A stretch of DNA of 22,421 bases from Euryarchaeota archaeon UBA181 (GTDB taxonomy: Archaea > Thermoplasmatota > Poseidoniia > Poseidoniales > Thalassarchaeaceae). The notes beneath the pieces were generated by a model. The model did no database searches and was not told the origin of the DNA. It saw nothing but the letters and a program-made list of their open reading frames with translations. The stretch is from NCBI GenBank assembly GCA_002496725.1, contig DALI01000044.1, forward strand, positions 1 to 22,421. The letters are read 5' to 3'. Below, in pieces: positions 7,819 to 16,124 of this stretch; the first letter of the stretch is position 1; each line of letters starts with the position of its first letter. Both the position numbers and the translations under genes were made by a program.

Positions 7819-8946
7819 TTAATATTTTATTATTTTCGAATCAACGGTATCTGACCAAAGGTGAATGCCCCCTTCCATATTCAAAACCCGATTGGGGTCC
7901 CACCCAGATTGTACTAGGAATCTGACTACCGCTCCTGATCTTCCCCCCGTCCTACAGTATACGACAACGTCTCTATCGGTGGGTATGTCCTCATGTTTAT
8001 CTGGAACTGAAGTATGCGTAATTCTTAGATCAGTCCCCTCTAGTGAGGTAATCGCTTCTTCTGATTCCGACCGTACGTCTAGAAGAAATGGCGACCACCC
8101 ATTGTTCCTTCGCTCAATAAATTCCTTTGGTGTTAGAGACTTCATCGTCTTTCCTTCCATTCCGAGTTCAGAGCTCTTGCTCCTTCCTGACTTTGAATCG
8201 AACGACAGGAGCCTAGTAATCATTGTCAGAGAATCTATTGTCAAAAGCTTCCCACTCAGTACTTCTCCAATTCCTAGAATGGTTTTGATTGCTTCAGCGG
8301 CCTGTATAGACCCCACCATTCCAGGTAGGACACCCAAGACTCCAGCTTCCGAGCAATTCGGAGCTAATTCAGGAGGTGGAGGTTCAGGAAAAAGATCACG
8401 ATAGTTAGGTCCACCTCGATAGTTAAATGTCGATACCTGTCCTTCAAATCTATGGATGCTGCCAAATATCCATGTCTTTCCCAGTATTTCACAGACATCA
8501 CCTATCAGATAACGTGAGGAGAAATTATCAGTCCCATCAATAACTATGTCATATCCTGAAACTATCTGGACGGCATTATCTTCATTCAGCCTATCTACTA
8601 TTGGCTCCACTTCTATTCCGGGATTGAGCATAGTAAGTCTTCTAGCCGCCGAAACTGACTTCGGTTCTCCAATCGATGAGGTGGAGTGAATAATTTGTCT
8701 TTGCAAGTTTGACTCTTCCACATTGTCATCGTCGATTATCCCGATCTTTCCTACACCTGCAGCCGCCAAGTACAACATTGCAGGAGAGCCAAGACCGCCC
8801 GCCCCAACAACTAGTACTGATGAAGCAAGGAGTTTGATTTGACCTTCTTCGCCTACCTGTGGAAGTACTAAGTGTCTGGCATATCTCAGACGATCGTAAC
8901 CTGAAAGCCCCTCCGACATGTTAGGCCCTGTACGCATAAAGGACAT
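7819..8946 (-). CDS. moeZ: MoeZ-type adenylyltransferase/sulfurtransferase (ThiF/MoeB domain + rhodanese)
   Basis: About 375 residues. The N-terminal E1-like domain has the ATP-binding VLVVGAGGLGSPAMLYLAA and the DDDNVEESNLQRQIIH motifs, and later IVIDGTDNFSSRYL. A C-terminal rhodanese domain (about the last 105 residues) has the persulfide loop VVYCRTGGRSG. Such enzymes adenylate the C-terminal Gly-Gly of ubiquitin-like sulfur carriers (MoaD, ThiS, CysO, SAMPs) and pass sulfur to them for molybdopterin, thiamine, cysteine or tRNA thiolation. The usual zinc CxxC before LFPEPPPPE is absent, reading PNYRDLFPE, while the downstream PNCSEAGVLG cysteine is kept. That is the zinc-free MoeZ pattern. 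ATG at 8946 is favoured because AAGGA lies just upstream and it falls 20 bp after the trxB stop; ATG 9015, 8937 and 8919 are in frame. The cognate carrier gene is not in the window. Confidence 0.88.
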   Translation of the reverse strand: MSFMRTGPNMSEGLSGYDRLRYARHLVLPQVGEEGQIKLLASSVLVVGAGGLGSPAMLYLAAAGVGKIGIIDDDNVEESNLQRQIIHSTSSIGEPKSVSAARRLTMLNPGIEVEPIVDRLNEDNAVQIVSGYDIVIDGTDNFSSRYLIGDVCEILGKTWIFGSIHRFEGQVSTFNYRGGPNYRDLFPEPPPPELAPNCSEAGVLGVLPGMVGSIQAAEAIKTILGIGEVLSGKLLTIDSLTMITRLLSFDSKSGRSKSSELGMEGKTMKSLTPKEFIERRNNGWSPFLLDVRSESEEAITSLEGTDLRITHTSVPDKHEDIPTDRDVVVYCRTGGRSGAVVRFLVQSGWDPNRVLNMEGGIHLWSDTVDSKIIKY

Positions 8947-8966
8947 TGTCCTTCGCCTCGAAAAGA

Positions 8967-9896
8967 TCAATGTTGACTTTCCAACCACTTTTCTGCATCG
9001 ATTGCCGCCTGACATCCCATTCCGGCCGCAGTGATCGCCTGCCGATATCTTGTATCTACGACGTCTCCAGCCGCGAAGACGCCATCTATACTTGTCATAG
9101 TGTTCTCTTTGTGAATGATGTAACCGCTTTCATCAGTCTCTACTTGACCTTCAAGGAAACGTGTAATTGGCTTGTGTCCAATGGCAATGAACGCGCCTGT
9201 GCAATCTATATTTTCTGTACTTCCATCTCTGGGGTCTTCTAGTGTTGCCCCGGTAAGACCACTCTCATCAGATAGCCATGATTTTACACTTCTAAATGTC
9301 TTTATCTCTATCTTTGGATGATTTGCGGCCCTTTCGTACATTACTTTCGAGGCTCGGAAAACATCTCTTCTATGGACTATAGTTACCTTTTTGGCAAATC
9401 TAGTCAGGAAAGTGGCTTCTTCCATAGCAGAATCTCCTCCTCCCACTACAATCACCTCTTCCTCGCGGAAGAATGCACCATCACATGTTGCACAGGTGGA
9501 AATCCCTCTTCCCTTCTGGGCTTCCTCCCCTTCAACCCCGAGCCAAATCGACTCGGCCCCGGTGCATATTATTATCGACTCAGCCCTGTATTCCTCTCCT
9601 TCTACCCAAACACCATATGGTTTACTGGAAAAATCCACCTTCTCGACATTTCTATCTTGAACCTCAAGTCCAAACCTCTCGGCTTGTTCCCTCATTTCCA
9701 CCATCATCTCCGGTCCTCCTATTCCCTGTGGATAGCCTGGAAAATTTTCAACATCAGAAGTCAGCATTAATTGCCCTCCTGACATATATCCTGCAAACAT
9801 CAGTGGTTCTAAGAGAGCTCTAGCTGAATACAGACCAGCAGTATATCCAGCCGGTCCGGAACCGATTATTATCACGTTACGTGTAGTGTCCGCCAC
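8967..9896 (-). CDS. trxB: Thioredoxin reductase (NADPH, FAD)
   Basis: A protein of 309 residues, typical of low-molecular-weight thioredoxin reductases. It transfers electrons from NAD(P)H through FAD and a dithiol to thioredoxin-like proteins in the cytoplasm. Visible motifs are the FAD fold IIIGSGPAGYTAGLYSAR (9-26), the redox motif STCATCDGAFFR (C135, C138), the NADPH-binding VVGGGDSAMEEA (150-161) with HRRDVFRAS (175-183), and the C-terminal FAD motif DGVFAAGDVVD. The start is GTG at 9896, preceded by a GGGTGG Shine-Dalgarno-like site. It lies 43 bp after ribH and is followed within 20 bp by moeZ. As a flavoprotein at the end of a flavin-synthesis operon it is a plausible consumer of the product. 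The only visible possible partner is the glutaredoxin at 16.1 kb; no thioredoxin gene is in the window. Confidence 0.95.
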   Translation of the reverse strand: MADTTRNVIIIGSGPAGYTAGLYSARALLEPLMFAGYMSGGQLMLTSDVENFPGYPQGIGGPEMMVEMREQAERFGLEVQDRNVEKVDFSSKPYGVWVEGEEYRAESIIICTGAESIWLGVEGEEAQKGRGISTCATCDGAFFREEEVIVVGGGDSAMEEATFLTRFAKKVTIVHRRDVFRASKVMYERAANHPKIEIKTFRSVKSWLSDESGLTGATLEDPRDGSTENIDCTGAFIAIGHKPITRFLEGQVETDESGYIIHKENTMTSIDGVFAAGDVVDTRYRQAITAAGMGCQAAIDAEKWLESQH

Positions 9897-9939
9897 GAAC
9901 CACCCAATGGAAGGACGTCCTTCAACTATGCCTCTCTAG

Positions 9940-10344
9940 TTATTGCTCAATCATAGCAAAAACAGCCCCAATAGCCGCTCTAGCGTGAGGCTCTAGCCTG
10001 GGGCCAATATGTTCTGGTTCAGCACCAGGGCCGATGATACCAAGGCCGACAGGCTTCTCATGAACAATCTGAAGCTCAATAATTGATTTAATGACAGCCT
10101 GACCAATCGCTAGTCCATGTTGAGTCTGCCCCTTCTCGATGATTCCAAGACAGGCGGCCCCTTCGATATCCTCTCTGAACAACAATCGATCGAGGGCCAA
10201 CGGCACTTCCATGGCCCCTGGGACCCACACAACTTCTTCAACTGTAAGTCCAAATTTACTTGCTTCGTTGGACGCCCATTCCAGCATCTTCTGAACTTCT
10301 GATTGGTGGAATGACCCACATACAATTGCAATCTTCCTACTCAT
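9940..10344 (-). CDS. ribH: 6,7-dimethyl-8-ribityllumazine synthase
   Basis: A protein of 134 residues, short like archaeal lumazine synthases. It condenses 5-amino-6-ribitylaminouracil with 3,4-dihydroxy-2-butanone 4-phosphate. The sequence shows CGSFHQ (9-14) at the substrate-binding beta strand, VPGAMEVPLAL (41-51) and the catalytic-histidine segment IIEKGQTQHGLAIGQAV (His76). GPRLEPHARAAIG near the C-terminus aligns with the usual conserved Arg-containing helix. Its ATG overlaps the ribE stop as ATGA, so the two are almost certainly translationally coupled. Confidence 0.95.
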   Translation of the reverse strand: MSRKIAIVCGSFHQSEVQKMLEWASNEASKFGLTVEEVVWVPGAMEVPLALDRLLFREDIEGAACLGIIEKGQTQHGLAIGQAVIKSIIELQIVHEKPVGLGIIGPGAEPEHIGPRLEPHARAAIGAVFAMIEQ

Positions 10345-10943
10345 GAGGGCACTCCCATTTTCCTGATTGTGTCAACAATTGCCTGTGTTCTAGAATCTAT
10401 TTCTATATTCACCATATCTCCCTCAGATTTTGATTCGATAGTAGTTACACGTAGCGTTTCAGGAATAATATGTAGCGAAAAACAATCTTCCGAAACTCCG
10501 CCAATAGTCAGTGACATTCCATCTATTGCCACGAATCCCTTTTCAAGAATATAAGGAGAATATTCTTCTTTATTTTCTATCGAAAAATCTACTGATCCGT
10601 CTTTCTCGACCCTATCAATGATTCTTGCTGTAGTTAGAATATGCCCAGATAGAACATGCCCACCCAGTTCATCCCCCATCCTTAGAGAACGTTCAACATT
10701 GACATTATCTCCAATCCCGAGATCACTAAGAGTGGTCCTCTCCAGTGTCTCTTCAATTATATCAAAACCAATTTCTGTACCTTCGATAGAAACTACAGTC
10801 AGGCAGACTCCTTCGATTGAAACACTCGCACCAATTTCTAAGCCCTCATCAAATCCCTCAAGATCTATGAAAATTGACCACAAGCTCCCCTTATTTTCTA
10901 TACTCGTGACTGGAGCCACTCCTGAGACAATACCTGTGAACAT
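10341..10943 (-). CDS. ribE: Riboflavin synthase, trimeric two-barrel (bacterial) type
   Basis: A protein of 200 residues that dismutates two 6,7-dimethyl-8-ribityllumazine molecules to riboflavin. It starts with the family's hallmark MFTGIVSGV at ATG 10943, preceded by a good GAGGAGGAT Shine-Dalgarno site. Two lumazine-binding barrels follow. The first has SIEGVCLTV, the second has GGHVLSGHI, FVAIDGMSLTI and the late HIIPETLRVTTI. Many archaea instead use an unrelated pentameric RibC paralogous to lumazine synthase, so this bacterial-type enzyme suggests acquisition by transfer. The start is one base after the ribL stop, and the 3' end overlaps ribH by 4 bp. Confidence 0.95.
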   Translation of the reverse strand: MFTGIVSGVAPVTSIENKGSLWSIFIDLEGFDEGLEIGASVSIEGVCLTVVSIEGTEIGFDIIEETLERTTLSDLGIGDNVNVERSLRMGDELGGHVLSGHILTTARIIDRVEKDGSVDFSIENKEEYSPYILEKGFVAIDGMSLTIGGVSEDCFSLHIIPETLRVTTIESKSEGDMVNIEIDSRTQAIVDTIRKMGVPS

Positions 10944-10944
10944 C

Positions 10945-11403
10945 TCAATCCTCCTCGTATGGTCCGCCCTCAGAATTAGGCCAAAGATCAAGAATTCTAG
11001 CTATAATTTTGCGTGTTCCATCAAGATCATCCGATAAACCCTCAACTCTAGTCAACTCGACTCCTGAGAATCCGTGTTCATCTAGTCCCGACCTGATGGA
11101 GTCTATCGAATGTTTCTGATCGTAGCCCAAGGCAATGATAGCAGGCTCGACAACTTTCAGGATATCGAAGATGGGGGTTCCTGGGGGGTTTCCAATAATT
11201 GCATTATCAACTGGTTTCAGCCCATTTACCATTCTGCATCTGAGCTCTTGACTAGTAACAGGCTCATGCTTTTGTGAGCGAACTGTATCGTCGTGTGCCA
11301 CTACCACAATTAACTCGTCGCCCAGGGTCTTCGCTTGCTCTAGATAGTGTAGATGACCTGCATGAAGTAGATCAAAAACACCGACCGCCATCACCCTGAC
11401 CAT
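10945..11403 (-). CDS. ribL: FAD synthetase, archaeal RibL type
   Basis: A 152-residue cytidylyltransferase-like protein. It converts FMN and ATP to FAD. The N-terminal GVFDLLHAGHLHYLEQAK (8-25) holds the HxGH signature (H14-H17) of the nucleotidyltransferase superfamily, and DGTRKIIARI near residue 130 resembles the ISTT/S-TRK nucleotide-binding element. Size and context match archaeal RibL (the MJ1179 family) and not bacterial bifunctional RibF, which also carries a kinase domain. The riboflavin kinase gene is not seen in the window. A glycerol-3-phosphate cytidylyltransferase-like activity is the main alternative, but the position inside the rib operon argues for FAD synthetase. The start is ATG 11403, 37 bp after ribB; ribE begins one base after its stop. 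Confidence 0.9.
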   Translation of the reverse strand: MVRVMAVGVFDLLHAGHLHYLEQAKTLGDELIVVVAHDDTVRSQKHEPVTSQELRCRMVNGLKPVDNAIIGNPPGTPIFDILKVVEPAIIALGYDQKHSIDSIRSGLDEHGFSGVELTRVEGLSDDLDGTRKIIARILDLWPNSEGGPYEED

Positions 11404-11440
11404 ATATTTCGCCTACCGTAATCAAACTCAAACCTTCGCC

Positions 11441-12145
11441 TTATTCAATTTCCATCGAATCAAGAATGTCTCGTCCCGTAATCATCGGTATACCATGTTT
11501 TTCAGCATATTTTCGGGCATCCTTTACTGATAATGCCCCATCTCCCTCAGGATCAAGCATCTCAGCACCTATTGTGCATGGGACATGTCCAGACATCCTC
11601 GCCATCGCCACAGCCAATTCGGTGTGCCCCTGTCTCACAGATAATCCGCCAGGAGACTCTCTGCATAGGGGTATGTGCCCTGGAGTTCTGAATTCATTTC
11701 CTAAGGCCTTCATGGCATCCGAGTTAGAGCGGCCCGACATCTCACCAGCTAGCTCCCCAAATCTTCTCGTCGTCAGAGCACGATCCCTGTCAGTAATCCC
11801 AGTGTATGTTTCTCTATGATTGAGGGATAATGTGAAAGCTGATCTAGAATCGTATTGTAAATCGTTTGTTATCAAGTGACCGAGGACAGGATTCTCAGAC
11901 ACCAAAGTTGGGTTTGAATGGATATCTTGAAGCCAGGGGAGGCCGAATTTTTCTCCAATCTCATCCCCGATTGCGAGGAAAAGTAAGCCCCCGCAATCCT
12001 GCCTCAATCTTCTCATTATCTCAGGAGTGGCAGTTGTAGCAGGCCAAAGAAGGTCAGTCTCCCTTTCTCTGAAGTCTGAATCGAAAATCATCACGGGATT
12101 ACCTGCTGTGAATGCCTCGACAGCCTCAGCTATGCCCATACTCAT
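11441..12145 (-). CDS. ribB: 3,4-dihydroxy-2-butanone 4-phosphate synthase
   Basis: A protein of 234 residues. It makes the four-carbon lumazine precursor from ribulose 5-phosphate. Motifs are IFDSDFRERETDLLWPA (20-36, the acidic metal-binding loop), EFRTPGHIPLCRES (about 151-164) and RQGHTELAVAMARMSG (about 170-185), which carries the second catalytic His-Thr-Glu. There is no fused GTP cyclohydrolase II domain, so this is a stand-alone RibB. It is the first gene of the rib-trxB-moeZ operon. ATG 12139 is an alternative start, seven bases downstream of a GAGGTG site; ATG 12145 would suit a leaderless transcript from an A+T-rich box near 12172-12179. Genes for GTP cyclohydrolase and the pyrimidine deaminase/reductase steps are not in the window. 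Confidence 0.95.
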   Translation of the reverse strand: MSMGIAEAVEAFTAGNPVMIFDSDFRERETDLLWPATTATPEIMRRLRQDCGGLLFLAIGDEIGEKFGLPWLQDIHSNPTLVSENPVLGHLITNDLQYDSRSAFTLSLNHRETYTGITDRDRALTTRRFGELAGEMSGRSNSDAMKALGNEFRTPGHIPLCRESPGGLSVRQGHTELAVAMARMSGHVPCTIGAEMLDPEGDGALSVKDARKYAEKHGIPMITGRDILDSMEIE

Positions 12146-12305
12146 ACACCTCGGAGGGGTTACTCATACCCCTTATTTTCGGTTGACGAACCTCCCTTTA
12201 TTTGTCTCAAATAGTGCAATTATATTCGCCGTACTGAAATGCAGAGACCGTATAGCGGGATTATCTAGTCCGAACCCCTAAACGTCACCAGTACCGGCCC
12301 GACCC

Positions 12306-15300
12306 ATGAGAGGACGTGCCGCGGCCACAGCATCGTTCATCATATTGCTAATGCTACTGCCATTGGCATCTTCTAATATTCAGCCAGTTCAGAGGGATAA
12401 AGGTGGCTTTGACGCACAAGGTGTTTGGGTGGAGAGTGCAGAGTCAGAATTGCACACGGAATGGTGGTCTCACTGGAGCCGGGACAGAGATCATGATTCT
12501 CTGGATGACAGACTTGAGTGGTTACTTCAACAACCCCAAGAGGTCCAGCAGGAGTGGTGGAAGAGGGCAGAATTGGGCAATGCTAGGGTGTTCGTCGATT
12601 ATGATCACCACCCTTCAGATGCAGATATCTCAGAATTAGAAAAGCTAGGAGTTACTGTGACTTTCCGTCCAAAGTACCTCGATGCGGTATCAGCCACTGC
12701 CCCTTTCGAAGCTATCCTGTCGCCTAATGGAATCCGTTCCCTCACTGGCGTTGTCATGATCGAAGATCTTGGATTGGCAGAACCACAGATGCACGAGGCA
12801 GTCCCCAATATGGGGGTTGATCAGGTTTGGAACGACTTCGGTTACGATGGCACGGGATCCGTAGTCGCTGTTCTGGACACTGGAGTGAGGGGAGATCACG
12901 AAGGACTCAACGATATGGATGACGAACCCTTCACCACTGGTTGTGAGCAGCCCGATCCAGACCCGCTCAATCCTAATCCTATATTCGTTGACTGCGATCC
13001 CAAGATTATAGCATTCTACGATGCTGTTCTAATGGACGCTGAGCAAGACCCTTCCTCATCATACGACTCTGGGACCCATGGAAGTCACGTAGCTGGAATA
13101 GCTGTCGGGACAGGTGGTGGACAGACAGATCCAACTACAGGCCAAAAATATGTTGGCGCTGCACCAGGGGCCTTTTTGATCAATATTCTGGCATGCTGTG
13201 ATGGAGATATAGAGGATGTCATACAAGGCGCTCAGTGGGCTATCGAAAACAAGGATAAGTATGGGATAGACATTCTGACTTCTTCGTTAGGTGAACAACA
13301 GTTAGAAGTCCATTTCGACAATAATGGAGATTCAGCCTGGAGTAGGCAAATGGATTCCGTGGTTGAGGCTGGAATAATTACCACTCTTTCAGCTGGAAAT
13401 GAGTTTGGAGGGGCGACTTTTGCTGGGTGTAACACCATTGATAGCCCAGGAGATGCCCAGCTTCCCGTTACTGTCGCAAGTCTGGATAAGGATTTGGGAC
13501 TTGCAATATACAGCAGTCGAGGATACACCTCTGATGGAAGGGTGAAGCCAGATGTAGCTACTATCGGCTCGAACATTATGGCTCCGGATGCGGCGACTAG
13601 TGACGGTTATACTGGGAAATCAGGGACTAGCATGGCAACTCCCCTAATGGCAGGGATAGCGGCACTGATGGTCGAAGCTAATCCTGATCTTACTCCTGCT
13701 GAATTCAAGGATATAATTTCCGCCCACTCAATAGAGAGGGAACTACAACTTCTCAATGATCCCGGTTTCAATGACTGTAGTATTCTGGAGACTCGCCCAG
13801 ACAATGAGTTTGGATACGGTCAAGCGGACCCATTGGCATTCGTAGAAGCCGCGGGAAGTATAGATAGGTCACTAAATGTCAGCATGGATCTTGAAACCTT
13901 GGATGAGATTGGGAACCAGTCTTACATCTCTGGACAGGCATCAGGTGTAGCCCCTGGGATGGGGCTCGTAGAAGTAAGGGTAGGCGGAGGAGAATGGAAA
14001 GGGGCGGCAGACCTCAAAGGTGACTGGAGTGAGTGGAGGGTCAAGCTTGACCCTCATATCGAATCCGGCAACTCGACCATCTATGCCAGACTAGTTTTCA
14101 GCGAGGATAGTATCTCGCCAATAGACACCAGAAGGGTAATTCTAGTTGATGGTGAAGCCACAGGGGCATTATCAGAAAATATGATGAAGTTTGGATTATC
14201 TGTATTTATAGTTCCATTTTTAGGGGCCGTGGCTTTAATTTGCTTCATTGCTTTTAGGGAACGATGGGACAAGAAGATAGATCTCTCTATCGAACCATCA
14301 GATTGGCCATCTAAGTTCATGGCAAGTATGGAGGTCGTGAATCCTATGCGCTATTCCGGCTACTTAAGCTCAGCAAAGAAGGCTTGGGTAAATGGAGAGG
14401 CATTGTCTGAGAATCAGTTCAGAAGGTATGTCTCGCTTTCGATTTTGTACACAGCACAGGGACTTCCACAGGGATTCACTTATGTCGCATTCCCAGCATT
14501 CCTAGCTGTTAATGACGTGAGTCCAGTTGACATAGCTGCATTATGGGCGGCAATAGCCCTTCCCTGGACATTCAAGTTCGTTTGGGGGCCAATGGTGGAT
14601 GGTATACAAGCGCCCTCCTTTGGCCGTAGGAGACCTTGGATTCTATTCGCACAAACGGGAATGGTAGTCACATTAGGGGCACTACTCTTCGTTTCTAACC
14701 TAGCTGAATCGATTCAACTTGTCACACTAATGCTATTTGTGCATAATCTGTTCTCTTCCCTGCAAGATGTTGGTGTTGATGCACTAGCTGTTGACGTCCT
14801 CCAGCCAGACGAAGTAGCGAAAGCAAATGGCTTCATGTTTGCTGCAAAGAGAGCGGGATACATCATTGGTGGCGCTGTTCTGGGAATCATGGCAACGAAG
14901 TTCGGAATAAAGTCGGCAATTGTGATTCAACTCCCCCTGTTACTGATTATTATGGCACTTCCCTTGTTCTTGAAGGAGAGGCCAGGCGATAGGCTATTCC
15001 CTTGGACCAGTGTCAAGAGCACGACTCTATGGGGCGAAAAGGAACAGGATTCAGCAGAGGCGGAAGGTGAAGAAAAGGAAGACTCAGGTCCAGAAGTCCC
15101 ATGGTTTGAGAATGGAGAAGAAGATCCTTACACCGCTGCTAATTGGACTGCCAAGAATCTGATATCTCAACGCATCACTATGCCAGCGGCAATCCTCTGG
15201 GTATCCCTGGTTCTGATACTTCTTGCAATGTCAATTTACATTATTGGTGTTCTTGCAGTCGAAGATGTAAAAAATCGTCCAATTTTGTTCATGGACATTG

Positions 15301-16124
15301 TTAACTTTGGTGCAATATCCATTTCTCTGTTCATATTGTTACAATTATCCCAGAAGATAGGAATTAATCTGCCCTTGGTCCCAAATCCCCTGGCAAGGAC
15401 ATTGCAAGGAACCGCTATAACCTCTTACAATATTGTAAAGGGATTTTCTCTGAGGTCCTCCTTCCTCCTTATTTTCTTGTGTCTTTTATCAGAGTTGTAC
15501 TTGTTCGTAGATCCAATTATACTGGATATTTTCATCAATGAGGCCGGTTGGAAGATGGACAAATACAGCACTGTAATGGGAGGGGTTGTGATAGCTTTCC
15601 TGATGGCCGGGCAACTGATAGGTGGCTTCTTGGGAGATCGATTCGGCGTCAGGGAGGTAGCCATGATTGGCTTCACTTTGTTGGCTCTGGCAAATGCAGG
15701 ACTCGCTCTGTTGGAGGGCTACTGGGGAAATACGACCATCATGGTCGCCTATCTCTGTCTTAGGGCAATAATCAACGGATTGGCTTGGATTTCGATAATT
15801 TCCGTGTCTATGCGACTAACCTACAGCAAAGCCGGAGGAACTCAATTCACAGCATACATGTCGATGTTCAATCTATCAGGGGTCATCGCACTAAGTCTGA
15901 CTGGGAAGGCAATTGAAATCATGGATTACATCTCAGCATTGTATCTTGGAGCGGCACTCACTCTAATGACTGTGATTTTCCTAGTCTTCATTGATCCAGA
16001 CGAATGCGACAGAGTATTGGAGGGGCGATTAGATGACGAAGAGGGTGAGAACTACGATGGTGACTTAGGGGAAGTACCCGATACCTGGTGGGAGGAAGGC
16101 GAGCCAGATGCCGTCTCTGCTTGA
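12306..16124 (+). CDS. Subtilisin-like (S8) secreted protease fused to an AmpG-like MFS transporter
   Basis: A 1272-residue fusion. Residues 1-24 are a signal peptide (RGR then a hydrophobic run ending ASS). A prodomain-like region to about 165 precedes the S8 catalytic domain with all key residues: VLDTG Asp191, THGSHVAGI His258, SAGN Asn365 and GTSMATP Ser442. A beta-rich domain (about 520-615) leads to a membrane anchor (about 629-649), followed by the basic RERWDKK. From about 703 comes a transporter: LYTAQGLPQGFTY, ALPWTFKFVWGP and FGRRRPWIL match the AmpG/PAT branch of the major facilitator superfamily. About 14 TM segments include two extra ones after an acidic loop (about 905-945), and the tail is acidic. 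Topology is coherent: protease outside, MFS N-terminus inside. It probably cleaves external protein and may import the products. The transported substrate is unknown; AmpG proper imports muropeptides. A glutaredoxin gene overlaps the 3' end by 17 bp. Confidence 0.88.
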   Translation: MRGRAAATASFIILLMLLPLASSNIQPVQRDKGGFDAQGVWVESAESELHTEWWSHWSRDRDHDSLDDRLEWLLQQPQEVQQEWWKRAELGNARVFVDYDHHPSDADISELEKLGVTVTFRPKYLDAVSATAPFEAILSPNGIRSLTGVVMIEDLGLAEPQMHEAVPNMGVDQVWNDFGYDGTGSVVAVLDTGVRGDHEGLNDMDDEPFTTGCEQPDPDPLNPNPIFVDCDPKIIAFYDAVLMDAEQDPSSSYDSGTHGSHVAGIAVGTGGGQTDPTTGQKYVGAAPGAFLINILACCDGDIEDVIQGAQWAIENKDKYGIDILTSSLGEQQLEVHFDNNGDSAWSRQMDSVVEAGIITTLSAGNEFGGATFAGCNTIDSPGDAQLPVTVASLDKDLGLAIYSSRGYTSDGRVKPDVATIGSNIMAPDAATSDGYTGKSGTSMATPLMAGIAALMVEANPDLTPAEFKDIISAHSIERELQLLNDPGFNDCSILETRPDNEFGYGQADPLAFVEAAGSIDRSLNVSMDLETLDEIGNQSYISGQASGVAPGMGLVEVRVGGGEWKGAADLKGDWSEWRVKLDPHIESGNSTIYARLVFSEDSISPIDTRRVILVDGEATGALSENMMKFGLSVFIVPFLGAVALICFIAFRERWDKKIDLSIEPSDWPSKFMASMEVVNPMRYSGYLSSAKKAWVNGEALSENQFRRYVSLSILYTAQGLPQGFTYVAFPAFLAVNDVSPVDIAALWAAIALPWTFKFVWGPMVDGIQAPSFGRRRPWILFAQTGMVVTLGALLFVSNLAESIQLVTLMLFVHNLFSSLQDVGVDALAVDVLQPDEVAKANGFMFAAKRAGYIIGGAVLGIMATKFGIKSAIVIQLPLLLIIMALPLFLKERPGDRLFPWTSVKSTTLWGEKEQDSAEAEGEEKEDSGPEVPWFENGEEDPYTAANWTAKNLISQRITMPAAILWVSLVLILLAMSIYIIGVLAVEDVKNRPILFMDIVNFGAISISLFILLQLSQKIGINLPLVPNPLARTLQGTAITSYNIVKGFSLRSSFLLIFLCLLSELYLFVDPIILDIFINEAGWKMDKYSTVMGGVVIAFLMAGQLIGGFLGDRFGVREVAMIGFTLLALANAGLALLEGYWGNTTIMVAYLCLRAIINGLAWISIISVSMRLTYSKAGGTQFTAYMSMFNLSGVIALSLTGKAIEIMDYISALYLGAALTLMTVIFLVFIDPDECDRVLEGRLDDEEGENYDGDLGEVPDTWWEEGEPDAVSA

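Noticed and set aside
7865..8404. 179-codon plus-strand open frame within moeZ
   Set aside because: It is fully antisense to the E1-like and rhodanese domains, shows no family motif and has no upstream signal.
12146..12305. Possible FMN riboswitch or small RNA upstream of ribB
   Set aside because: Only about 160 bp shared with a divergent gene. I saw none of the conserved FMN-aptamer helices, only a short GGGGT/ACCCC inverted repeat (12156-12172) that could be chance. Candidate A+T-rich boxes exist but none is clear.
12306..16124. Protease and transporter as two genes merged by an assembly error
   Set aside because: The frame is continuous across the linker, membrane anchor and charged segment, and the topology fits one chain. 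I kept it as a genuine fusion, pending read-level confirmation.
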